Part shown: positions 52,501-63,929 of the stretch, in pieces
Layout of the letters: every line of letters starts with the position of its first letter
How positions within the stretch are numbered: the first letter of the stretch is position 1
Origin: Nipponacmea schrenckii
Lineage: Eukaryota > Mollusca > Gastropoda > Lottiidae
Direction: 5' to 3'
Assembly: GCA_030562195.1 (NCBI GenBank)
Contig: CM060203.1
Location: forward strand, 4,664,208-4,728,207
DNA length: 64,000 nt
Notes under the pieces: model-generated
What the model was told of the DNA's origin: nothing
The model's database searches: none
What the model saw: only the letters and a program-made list of their open reading frames with translations
Made by a program: the position numbers and the translations under genes

Positions 52501-53728
52501 AAAAACAGAACGCACAAAAGAAACAAGAATCTTGAAGTCCTAAAACCATGCTGAAAACATATGATGTATATGGTATAAGCACTCTTAAACAATACGGTCA
52601 AATATTCTCTTCGTTATATGAAGATCAGCAATAATTCTGAAGTATACTTGGCTTGTCTGTGACATGTTTGTGGGATGTACTGAAAAACATAATATATTCA
52701 TTGCCCGAGGAAATCCTTTAGAAATAACAGAGGAATAGCAAATAATGCGAAAGAAAAATGGAAAAGAAATTTTATTTCAGCACAATTCTTTTCGCTCTTT
52801 GTCTCAAGTTTTTCAACATTGCAACTCAATAACCTCCCTGCGTGTTCTACGAGCTTTTTCATGTTTCCAGTCATTTTGCGAAACAATAAATCACCCAATT
52901 TTACCTCAACATTATCGAAATTATTCCACAGTGATGATTCTGACAGTTCCTGAAAAGTGTTTTTTCAAGATCTCCGTTACACATTATTTGTTATATTACA
53001 TCTAAGCTGACAATAGTGTACTGAAGGTGCTGCATAACTCCTTACTTTTTATCAAAAAAAACAATTTCGATCTTATTGTGGTACCTTTGATCTGAGTAGA
53101 CTACGTACCCAGTACCCCGAGTAGACTACGTCCTGCTTCAATCACAATGATGACTGTGGTATTGGTGGAGTAGTTAGTACCCCAAATACCCAAAGATTGT
53201 TCCTTGTGCAATTCGTTTTTCACGAGGCTACAGATTTCGAAAATAACACTTTTTGAATCTTCTTACTAGAAAAATCTGCCAAAATATCCCATGTTGCCCT
53301 AACAATTTAAAATTTGCTTAACCTTTGTTGAAAGTATTTGATCTTGGTAAAGGAAAGGACTATACAAAATTATAAGTAAAATATCACTATTTCAATAAGC
53401 AAATTATCCTTTTATATTCCTGTCAAAATTTTACTGACATGGCCAATTAGAAAAATGAAACGTTCTGAATCAGACCTATTCTTTTCTGTTCTTCACTGAC
53501 TGAAGAGCTCAATCTAATTACTCCCTATTCTTTATCCCGTATTGTATAGTTCGGAGTAAGAGGGTCAAATTAGAGAACAGGTTCATGTAAACAATATATT
53601 TGACATTATTTGTGAAAGGATGGGGGTACTGTTTGGAAGCGATCCATAATATCAGTTGTAATATAACGGGACAGTAGAGAGTCGTTATCTAACTAGATGT
53701 TTTAAGCAATCGACATTTCACTCGAATA
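49516..53728. other. Gene-free stretch
   Basis: No supported gene; short frames up to about 100 codons without recognisable domains. Confidence 0.6.
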
Positions 53729-53992
53729 ACTTCCGGTTTGTGCAGTGTCCATTCCGGTTTGTGCAGTGTCCCTTCCGGTTTGTGCAGTGTCCCTTCCTGT
53801 TTGTGCAGTGTCCCTTTCTGTTTGTGCAGTATCCCTTCCGGTTTGTGCAGTGTCCCTTCCTGTTTGTGCAGTGTCCCTTCCTGTTTGTGCAGTGTCCCTT
53901 CCGGTTTGTGCAGTGTCCCTTCCTGTTTGTGCAGTGTCCCTTCCGGTTAGTGCAGTGTCCCTTCCGGTTTGTGCAGTGTGCCTTCCGGTTAG
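53729..53992. repeat. 21-bp minisatellite, 12 copies
   Basis: The unit CTTCCGGTTTGTGCAGTGTC plus one base recurs every 21 bp, with GTGCAG at 53,740 and every 21 bases to 53,971. Variation is mainly CCGG versus CTG in the TTCC(G/T)G part. All three forward frames are open because 21 is a multiple of three and no unit holds a stop; coding is not supported. Confidence 0.96.
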
Positions 53993-56900
53993 AATTTTAA
54001 CTTCAGAAACAAAATAAAATCGTATTCTATGAGTATCGTATAAACAATAGACTTGGTATCAGCAAGGAGCCATTAACGTCATTTGTATGACTTTTAAAAT
54101 TTTAAATGAATATTGTCAAAACTTTCATTAGTGACATTCTAAAATTGATTATTGTCATCGATTTTGAATACTTGGGAAAAGGTCAATGTTACTTTGAAAG
54201 TAGTGCTTAAACTTAACAATATTTCTAAAATTTTAAATATGCTGAAAAATGAGTCCGAAAATGTATTATTCTTTACTCTTTTTCAAAACAAGATTTAAAA
54301 AAATGAATGCAAATACACTTTTAAGGATAAATAGATTGGTTCGATGTACACAAAAAATTTTGATGAATTCTACCGGTAATTTACTTCCGAAGCTAAATTT
54401 CATCAGCATTCTCGGTCTCATTTTATAGTAAGCCAATAGTGTATATAAATGTTTCAGGAAATTTGATACAAAAATAAATACATTCAAATAACTAAACATG
54501 AAGTAGTATAGGGTATACAAAACATTTAAATAAATTCAAAAATAAAAACCTCTGCGCTATATTCTTCACTTTATTTGCCGAAGAAAAAAACTGAAGAAAA
54601 AACACGAATTGAATGATGTTTATAAATATAAAATAACAATGTTAAAATACACCAATATAAATATAGGACGGCGGTTTTTTGTCAAGCATGAAAAGATGCT
54701 CTGAACTATTACCAGTTTTTCATTTAATTTTGTCAATATGAAAAGGTAACTTCAGCAGTTTTCGCCTCCGGCTAATTAAGAAACCAGATCTTCTGCACCA
54801 AATTCACCCGCCTTTTTTACCTTTATTTGCCAGGTTTTAAAGTATTATATATTCAAAACAAAATATAAACTTGAAATTCAAAAGAAATAGGTGAAAATTT
54901 TTTATAAATACCTTTTACTCGTTGGGCAAATTTGTGGCTTTTTTGTTATATAATATATTTAAATTTAGTTACATTAAACTACATTTTATTTTCATGAGAA
55001 GAGGCATATTGTTTTGAAGAAAGACCCATATCTTTAATATAATTTGTTGGCGTCGATGGCAATTTAACACATAGAGGATGATTCGGGACCTTGAGACCTA
55101 TTAAAGACAACTTGTTTCATTTCACCTAATTTTTCATAGAATCACACCTAAATCTGCATGCAATTGCGTATTATAGACATCTTCATGCAGTGGAAAATTG
55201 TGCAAGAACAGCTGTGCCCTTTCGAATACTCTCTTTCGAGTAAATTGTATTTATCTTTTGTGCTTCCCAAATACAATGCTTTAAAAACTTGTATAACTTA
55301 ACTACGATTTAAACTTAAATAGTTTACAAATTCAAGATATACGGTTATTTTCACAAGAAAGAGGAAATTTGGTTGAAGATTTTATCACCTTAAGTGTTTT
55401 ACTAAAGAGCAGAATTATTTTTGTAACCAAAGATGAAATTCAAGTAATTGATTCACTTGATTTCGTTACTCGTGTTACCCAAATTAAAACATTGCACGGA
55501 AGTGAGTCCATTGATTGACAGCTATGTTCATCCCGCAGTAAATGAAAAGAATGTCTGCCACGCCCACCTTGTTGAGTCAACAAATTGGCCATTAGTTTAG
55601 AATAATTATGCAAGTATTTTCAGTGATTTTTGCATGTTAAAGTGAACTACTTCTCCAAATCAAATCCATAGAATCAAAAGATACAAGGAACTTCTAATAC
55701 TAATTATGCCAGTACAGCAGGAACTTTTTATTAACTCCAATGCATGTAGGCATATACATTTTAGTTTTCTGAAAAATGGATTTATTAAAATTCAAATCAT
55801 CAAGATATCAACTGCAGTTTAAAACAAAGTTTAAAAAATAAATTAAATCAGTTTTAAAACTAAATGAGTGTGGTTTGTCCTGTCCATTAACAAGTTAAAA
55901 ATTGAAATGCGGGTCTAATTGTTTAGAGAAGGCATTGTGATATACACGAATTTTTAAAAGGGAACACTTAACGTTTCACTAACATACATATACACCTCAG
56001 TTTATCTAAATATTTTCTTTGGTCAGTTTTTATAATAATATTTTTGACAACCCGATTTCAATAAAATACCAGCAACAAATCACCTCGGTTTGTGAGATTT
56101 TCAATCAGATGAGCAGATTGTGTGAAAATAATCACATGGGCTTCACAAAATATTTCGTGAGGAAATGAATAGAAAATATTCAAGTTGGTCCAACGAAGGT
56201 CGTTTTTCTACCTTTTACACAATAGGCAAGTGTAACTTGAAACTCATATGAGTGTAAAATATAGGGGGTTGTTACTATACGCTTTTCTATTGTCACTCTT
56301 TTCAAATCGTTTTGTTGGGGTTTTTTCTTTACCATTGAATTGAGTAAATACTTGGGCTGAATGAAACAGTTGGCTGATTTGACATGAAGAATTGTAGTCC
56401 ATCGCTCGCTACACAATAGATTTCAAAGAAATGTTGACAGCTACAGAGTCATTAGTACGTATAATGAAGAAATACGGTGGTAGGTATCAACCTTGCGACA
56501 TGCCGTGATGAAAATAGGTGAATCATCTACCAATTTATTTTTGAACACATTTTTTGTGATTATATATCCTTTGATATTCAGTCATTAAGTTGCACTCATG
56601 TTGGCCATACTTCCATTGCAAATGCCGATTTCACAGAGTAAGGACCATATGCAAGTTTTGTTCGCTAGTAGAAAATGAAAACTAGTGATAGTGATGCTGC
56701 CAGCTTCTGGCGGTTTAAGTCTATCTGCTCTCAAATTATGCCAGAATCAAGGTCAATCCAAGCAATTGTATATCTTCAAACTTTTCTTTGTGGTCCTCAT
56801 CTGCTTAGAAATACACATTTATGATCTCTGAAAAAAATTGCTTTCAGACACGGCGGTGATTTTCCTGTGAAATACGACACTTACCATTAATTAGATTCAA

Positions 56901-57589
56901 CATTTAAAGGTTTGACCGATCGCTGTCCACCAAATACTGACCTAATAAATTTGAGGTTTTCAAAATACATGTAATGACTTTTTTTTAACAGGTTAATTAA
57001 GAAAAAATAAACATTTAAAAGTGGAGTGATGAATCAATATTAGTCCAAGATCAACATTGACCTATATTGAGTAAACATATCTTCAAAAAACACTACTTGT
57101 AAGAAAACACGACGAAAAAACTCGAGCCGGACTCTTTGTATAGGGACAAAAGGTCGACCATGTCAAAGTTAACAAAACCCACTATTCTGTAAGGAGCTTT
57201 GTGAATGGGGTTCTAACAAGGGACTAATGAACCCCTTAATTGATTCGTATGTACAATACCATACAAGAGGGATGGTAGGTATCGGATTACCTAGTAGGGT
57301 CCCGGGGGGTAAGGGATTTAGAGACCCTGTGAGGGGTCAACGACACACTAACAAATACAATGGTTAAGTCAACTAAAGATAATAGTTATCTCTTATCTCT
57401 GACATAATTTGTTAGTTGTTTGTTCTGAAGATTGGAATAACAGCTCAATGGGTGGTTGCTTGAATTCTGCATTCCTTCTGGGGACAGCCTGGGGGCTAAC
57501 TATTTCATCTAAGAGGGTGGAAAGAATTTATGTGTAAGAAAAGTCTGTGTTATTAAGAACAAAATTATATGGATATAACGAATATTTTA
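53993..57589. other. Gene-free stretch, strongly A+T-rich
   Basis: No supported gene. A perfect PBX-MEIS decamer lies at 55,512-55,521. Confidence 0.6.
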
Positions 57590-57929
57590 ATAACATATAA
57601 CGCGAAGTTTCGACAAGTGTTCTCTTGTCTTCTTCAAGGCCTATATCCGTAAAATTTTGCTATAAATATTGCAAACCCCGTTACTATATGCCATTCAAAA
57701 ATCAAGGTTTATATTCATTGAAGCCGTTTTTCCTCCTCTCAGGCTGGAGATGACTGCTAATCGAAATTCTTTCTTTTGAATTTATATGACCCGAGTTTAG
57801 TTCCGTCAGATCTTTACCGATATGATCAGGCATCTCAATACAAGGAATCTTGACACCATCATTGTAATAAATATGACCAAAATTGGCTATATCTATGAAC
57901 GAGTTTTTAAATTGTTTTTTAAATGGCAC
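57590..57929 (-). other. Possible degraded mobile-element end: hammerhead-like hairpin with a short frame
   Basis: On the minus strand a 75-codon frame (57,929 to 57,702) contains HLQPERRKNGFNEYKP, a compositional style reminiscent of retroelement ends but with no domain I can name. About 70 bp after its stop is TTGAAGA, A, a perfect 6-bp stem GACAAG/CTTGTC with a 6-nt loop, then GAAAC (57,607-57,637). This resembles the conserved core plus stem II of hammerhead ribozymes carried by Penelope-like elements, but the first core base is U instead of C and there is an extra A, so it would not be expected to be active. Confidence 0.25.
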
Positions 57930-58952
57930 TGTTTCATTTATTTTATTTTAAAAGTCCATGAACAATTTCTATGCAATTGGGGAAACTCCCCAAAATTCGG
58001 ACAGTGAACAAAATTACAGAGGGACAAGAACAAAGACTTGAATTTAATTATGATGTTGTAGATAGCAAAAGTTCATGCTTTCAGACAAACTGCAGGATGG
58101 CAACACCTAATTAAGACTTATGTCTCATCAAATATAGTTGTCATGGGAGTTCCCACCCCATGTCAGTTCGCCCCACACCCCGGGGATATTACTAGTATTA
58201 AAAGTCAATGATGAACTAGGGAGAATCAGACAATCATTACGATGTAATATTTGGTGACTCAGGTGTTAAGGTAATGATGACATCTTTGTTAAACCAACAG
58301 ATTAAAGCATCCCCTGGTGTCTCATTGTACATCATCTGGATAGTTTTAGTTGGTTAATCTAAATAAATTTACATTTCAGTTATATCGAATGATTTTAGAT
58401 TGACATGAAGATAAGACTTTTAGTTTCACGTGATATCTTCAGCAGATCATACAACACAGTAAGAACATTTAAAAAAAAATATAGAGGGAAAGGATTTGAG
58501 CAATTCCAATCACATGCGTACATTTAGACATATTTATCAGTTACTTCGTCATCATTTTTCTTGGTGTTTTAGTCAGTTCATAATAAATTAAATCCAAAAT
58601 ACCAATCTTAACACCTGAAAATACGAGGTTCATATAAGGACTATCTGATGCATTTTAGGGCATTGATTGATATGGAATATAGCGGGAACTTTGTTTTCGA
58701 GTATTAATACTTCTAGTTGATCTTAACCAAGTATGATATAACAATTTTAAATACATGTACCAAGAAGAAAATGTCGACCTATACAAACTTACTTGATTGA
58801 AATTTGAAACTTTGAGATCAAAGAGAATTTAAAAGACTGTAAAAAATAAGAAATTCTGATTATCATTGTAAATCTAGTAGACGTAGAGATTTAAACTGTC
58901 TCTGTATGAAAAGATTAGTTTATGATGAGGCCCCATGATAACATCTGTATTC

Positions 58953-59015
58953 ATTGACATCAATGGTCGGTTATTTTCCGCTTGACGACGCAGCAAATAG
59001 TCGCTTGATGTCAAT
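58953..59015. repeat. 11-bp inverted repeat with 41-nt spacer
   Basis: ATTGACATCAA at 58,953-58,963 is the exact reverse complement of TTGATGTCAAT at 59,005-59,015. The spacer and right arm also contain the direct pair CGCTTGACG/CGCTTGATG. Confidence 0.7.
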
Positions 59016-59765
59016 CATTCAAGGTAAAAGGTATAGTAAAATGTAAGAACCGAAATAAGTGGGTACTGCTAAGACTTATAAAACTCTAACGTTATACTTA
59101 TTGAAATAGTTTAGACACGTCGGGTTCTAGAATCAATTGTTCATGTAAATTATTGTTTGAATCTGAGGTCCCGTGTGCTACAGGCTGGCTATTTTCCCCT
59201 GCTGCACACCGCATGGCGTTGCCGTCTTCATTAGCCATTATGTAGACGAGTAGGACGTAAATCTCCATGTATCTCATTGTTCTGTGGAATGAAAACTAAT
59301 ATGCAAAATTCACATTTTGTTCTAAATCTCGCTTTGATGAAAGGGAGACGAATCATGTTTCACCGGAAGTCATTACGGTCCGCCAATTCATTTGCCATCT
59401 GTTTCAATGTTAAATCACGAAATTCAACCTTCCATAACTTTTTCCAGAAATCTCGTTGAAAGCTTTCCTGTATGTCACATGAAAGCCTGGCCACTACTTG
59501 GTTTCTGTACAAAATTTCAATATAGCATGACCATGAAAATTTTGAACTAAACAAAATGAAAGTAAACCACTACATTTTATCACCATCCGCTTGACTGTCA
59601 CTGCACACAAAACCACTATTTTTAAAAATAACCTTCCGCCAATAAAATTTCTCATTATCTCAGAAATTCTGAAAGAAAATGCAATTTCAGACATCAAATT
59701 TCAAATCTAGACCAAAAATTAGTCAAAAATGGGCATGCAAAAACCCCCAAAGGAAGGGAGAAAGA

Positions 59766-59817
59766 GGATTTCTAAAAATAGAACGAACTAAGGATTTCTA
59801 AAAATAGAACGAACTAA
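59766..59817. repeat. Exact 26-bp tandem duplication
   Basis: The 26-bp block beginning GGATTTCTAAAAATAGAACG is present twice head to tail (59,766-59,791 and 59,792-59,817) with no difference. Confidence 0.95.
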
Positions 59818-60952
59818 ATTCGTATACAATCATTAGCATAAAATGTTTTACTGGTCTTAGTCCTTTTCTTTCACCATGTGCATGGTTCACTGTAAAATAA
59901 ACATCCGCCAGAAAACTTAAGGACTATTTTCACCTTTTTCTACCGCATTTTCAGTTCTTGAAATTTTCATAGTTCTGAAAAATATGACCGAAAAAAATGT
60001 GCCTCACCCACTCACGTAATACTTTTATGGATATTTCTAAAATTTTATTCACACATCAACATAAAGAGAAAATATCACGTCGCTTTTATAATTATTATAT
60101 TAATTCTTCGTTTTGTTATTTGTTTCTTAAATTCGAGAAAATCTTTGAAATTATTAAGAATACGAACTACTTAATGATGGAATTGATTCTTCGACAGAAT
60201 TCCTGCTGATTTCAAGATTGTTTTCCAATGTCTCGACGAGCAGCAAAAATATCATTATGAAAATAGAAAAAGGTCTTTTTATTTGAATAAATCTGCCAAT
60301 AATTCTGACACCTCATTTGAATAAATTAAAAATTCCCCAATCAATTGAATCAACATGCGTGTTTCTAATTGGTTAGTTCTGTATTTTATAGTAAAACAGC
60401 AGGGAGTTTCATTCAGCGTCTCAGTTCACAAAGTTTGCATTTTCAAGAATAATATGATTTCTCTTTTTCAACGGATTCTCACCAATTTTCTTTAACATAG
60501 TTCGGTGTGCTACAGGCTGTGGAAGTTAAAGACAAGCAGGGGGTAACACTCTTTTCATCTCAAGTCTCTTTTAACACCCTATCGACTTTGAAGGATAGGC
60601 CTACCGACTAAACTGTCGAATTCTTGAAATTTATCATTGTGTCATTTCCAATGTTTGACATGTAACCAACCATATTGGATGCTTTCATTATTTTTTTCGA
60701 AATATATTGAATGTGTTTATGAAAACTTATTCGGGGATTTTTACATTGAAATTGTTTTATACTTAAAATATACTTATAATAAGAGATGCTTTTTTGTGTA
60801 TCTTTCGCTGGTAAACCGCGTTGTCATTCCTTTCCGTCTTGAGATGCAGGATAGACTTTTTTGTGACACATTTTGTACGATACTTCTGAATGACGAGTAA
60901 TATATAATAGGTACATTTTCAGGTTTTTGGTTGTTTTATCAAACTTTTTGTT

Positions 60953-62995
60953 CTGGAAAGGGTAAAAATTTATACTAAATCTGACCCCAATATTGCGTTA
61001 GAATCTTGGTATAATATTATTCAGCCAATAATTGATACCCATGCACCATTAAAGTTAAAACGTGTAAAAAATGAAATAAAGTCACCCTGGTTAGACTCTG
61101 AAATTTTAAAATTAATGCGCATAAGAGACGGTTTGAAAAAGAAAGGCAAAGATGATGAATATCGGAAGTGTAGAAATTTGGTCATTAAAATGATCGATAA
61201 AGCCAAAAAGCAGTTTAACATAAAACTTGCTTCAGATCAGAAAAACTAAAAACATATCTGGAAAGTTATCAACTCCTTAACTAATAAGGCTAATAATTCA
61301 ACTAATCTGATTCCTTTAGAACCCGAGGTAGTCAATGATCATTTTTCAAATATTGCATCCAAATTGATTAATCAAAAGCATGTTCATAGAAATATTGATA
61401 AAAGTTATTTCGTAAATAAAATAGAAGAATTTGTCACTTCTAAGTTAAATTCTAATGAAGAATGTTCGATTCCCTACATTAACAAATATGAAGTTTTTAA
61501 ACAGTTGTCTTCGTTAAATGCAACCAAAAGTGCTGGTTTAGATAAATTAAATCCTCTATTTCTCAAATATGGTGCTTTTACGTTAAGTGGTCCTTTGACA
61601 CATATATATAATCTATGCATTGATGCAAATATATTTCCTGATAAATTCAAAGAAGCAAAAGTTTTACCACTGTATAAATCCGGCGCTAAATCTGATCCTA
61701 ATAATTATAGACCAATTTCTGTATTATCTAGTGTATCTAAACCACTTGAAAGACATTATTCAAAACATATAAATAATTTCTTAAATAATAATAAGTTATT
61801 GTACTCGCACCAATCTGGTTTTAGGTCTAATAGTTCTTGTCAAACAGCTCTGACTAACATAATTGAAAACGTTTATGATGCAGTAAATAATAATCTTATG
61901 GTTGGTTCTATTTTCTTTGATTTTACAAAAGCATTTGATTTGATTTCCCATGAGATAATTATTGAAAAACTAAAACTATACAAATTTTCGAATGCATTAA
62001 TAACCTTCATAAATTGTTACTTGTCGAATCGTACTCAGCGTTGTTACGTCAATGGAACTCTTTCGTCTTCTCGAAGTATAAAGTATGGAGTACCACAAGG
62101 ATCAATTTTAGGTCCCTTGTTGTTTAATCTTTATATTAATGATTTGCCATTGCATATTAACTCTAACTGTGATCTTTTTGCGGATGATACTACGATTTAT
62201 ACTTCTGGTAAATCGGTTACTGACATACAATTAAAATTGCAAGAAGATACTGATGCAATCTTAAACTGGTGTTCCTTTAATGTCATGATTTTAAATGAAA
62301 ATAAGACCAAATGTATGTTAATTACAACTTCTCAAAAAAGAAAATATTCATCAGATTTATCAATTGAACTTAATAATCAATTTATTGAACAAGTTGAAAA
62401 CTTTAAATTACTAGGTGTTACTGTGAATCAAAATCTCTCATGGACTCCGCACGTAAAGTTCGTTGCTAAAATTTTAAATACTAAGTTATTTCAACTGCGA
62501 CAGTTAAGAAAGATCATGCCTGAAAAATATAGATCTATTTTTTATAAATGTCACTTTCAACCATATTTGGATTATTGTTCAACTATTTGGGATTCGCACG
62601 ACATTGCATCGGCCGATATTTTACACAGGCAACAAAAAATTGCTTTTAAATTAATTCTTGGTTCTAAGTATAATACTGATTTGTCACTGAATCTTAAAAG
62701 GCTTAATATTTTTGACATTAAAACCAGGCATAATTTTAATTCGTATAAATTTATGTATAAAACTCTGAACAACTTGTCTCCGTCCTACCTTTCAAGCCTC
62801 TTTAGCTATAAACAGACGCCTTATTCTAGCATAAATTCAAAACTTGTGGTGCAAAAACCACGAATCAATTTGATTAAACAAAGTATTAAATACAAAGGAT
62901 CGATTTTATGGAATGGTCTAGACGAAAATATTAAATCAGCATCAGATTTTAAGACTTTTCGAAGGATGATTCTTGGTAATCTTTCATTAACATAA
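60953..62995 (+). pseudogene. Non-LTR retrotransposon ORF2 fragment: reverse transcriptase, jockey/CR1-like, one nonsense codon
   Basis: The frame encodes the region between endonuclease and RT, a complete RT domain and the C-terminal region of a non-LTR element that would copy its RNA into DNA by target-primed reverse transcription. A linker (IYTKSDPN..., with DTHAPLKLKRVK) reads from about 60,962 to a TAA at 61,247-61,249; the same frame then stays open to the TAA at 62,993-62,995. Residue numbers below count from codon 61,364, which is TTG, not a true ATG start. RT motifs are NYRPISVLS, FDFTKAFD (184-192), GVPQGSILGPLLF (from 242) and the catalytic FADD (272-275). The C-terminus (ILWNGLDENIK...FKTFRRMILG) is typical of this group. 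The endonuclease is missing, consistent with 5' truncation. Apart from one stop the copy is nearly intact, suggesting a fairly recent insertion. Confidence 0.93.
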
Positions 62996-63358
62996 GCATA
63001 CTTCCTGTTACACGGGTATTCTTTTCACCAACTATAGGCTTACTTGCTGATGGCTATCTTAACAATTGTGTTTCTCCATGATTTAATGATTTAAGTAATT
63101 TATTAATTTTATTTTTCCCTTTCCCACAGGTATATCACCACCAACAATTCTATTTTGGCCTAACTTGAACCATTTTGAAAATCTAAATTACTACTGTCGG
63201 GGGATGAGTAAACATCCTTAAAGCTGGTCTTGAGCATGGACAAATCCTACCTCCCCCTCCATAGAAAATAAGAACATAAAATGGAGTAGGGTTGGGTAGC
63301 CCGCTCGCAGCACATGCACTGACGCTTTGGCAATTCTTTTTTTCTTTTTTCTTTTTCC

Positions 63359-63383
63359 TTTTTTTTTTTTTTTTTTTTTTTTT
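63359..63383. repeat. Poly-T tract (25 T)
   Basis: Uninterrupted run of T preceded by a CTTTTTTCTTTTTCC pyrimidine tract, in the retroelement 3' region. Confidence 0.9.
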
Positions 63384-63404
63384 ATGTATGTTTTGATGTC
63401 TGAT

Positions 63405-63870
63405 CGGCTCATGCAGATGTACTTGTCTATTCCTTGGTTTTTGTGGTCATGTACTTGATCGCAGAATGATGAATCTGTCCATTTTATACACATGTACTTG
63501 TGTATTTTAAAACTAATTGTACATTGAAATGATATATGTTTTTTTCTGTCATGTACTTGATCGCCGGAAGATAAATCTGTCCATTATTTACACATGTAAT
63601 TGTGTATTTTAAAATAAATTGTACGTTGAAATACGTGATTTTTTGCGGTCGTGTGCATGGCCGCGGGAACTATATATTACATCCATTTTATAAACTAATT
63701 GTAGGTTGAAAATCTGTCCATTCATGCACATGTACTTGTGTATTTTTAAACAAATTGTACGTGGAGTATTGTATATTTATTTTGTGGTCATGTACTTGAT
63801 CGCCGGAACATATCTCTGTCCATTTGATACACATGTACTTGTGTATTTTTAGTATTTCAGACGAATTGTA
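63405..63870. repeat. Imperfect ~102-bp tandem repeats downstream of the RT frame
   Basis: A unit containing CATGTACTTGATCGC, then ATCTGTCCATT, then CACATGTACTTGTGTATTTT and AATTGTACGTTGAA recurs. CACATGTA starts near 63,489, 63,591, 63,728 and 63,831 (steps of 102, 137 and 103), with a degenerate extra unit at about 63,645-63,710 and a partial one near 63,412. Confidence 0.75.
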
Positions 63871-63892
63871 TATTGAGATATTATGTATTTTC

Positions 63893-63894
<2 letters not shown>

Positions 63895-63929
<35 letters not shown>
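63895..63929. repeat. Poly-T tract (35 T)
   Basis: Uninterrupted run of T near the window end, just after the ~102-bp repeats. Confidence 0.9.

Larger units (their letters stand above)
57930..60949. other. Gene-free stretch before the retrotransposon
   Basis: No supported gene. It holds an 11-bp inverted repeat (58,953/59,005), an ETS consensus site at 59,362-59,370, a 26-bp exact tandem duplication at 59,766-59,817 and a 15-mer repeated at 59,173 and 60,505. Confidence 0.6.

Noticed and set aside
53738..54017. Three overlapping plus-strand frames of 70-90 codons
   Set aside because: All come from a stop-free 21-bp tandem repeat; three simultaneous frames argue against real coding.
60637..60900. 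Frame just upstream of the RT as the missing endonuclease domain
   Set aside because: Its translation shows no endonuclease-like motif; the element appears truncated near 60,950.
61364..61366. Start codon of the reverse transcriptase frame at 61,364
   Set aside because: The codon is TTG and the frame is open upstream to 61,250; it is an internal leucine codon of a truncated element.
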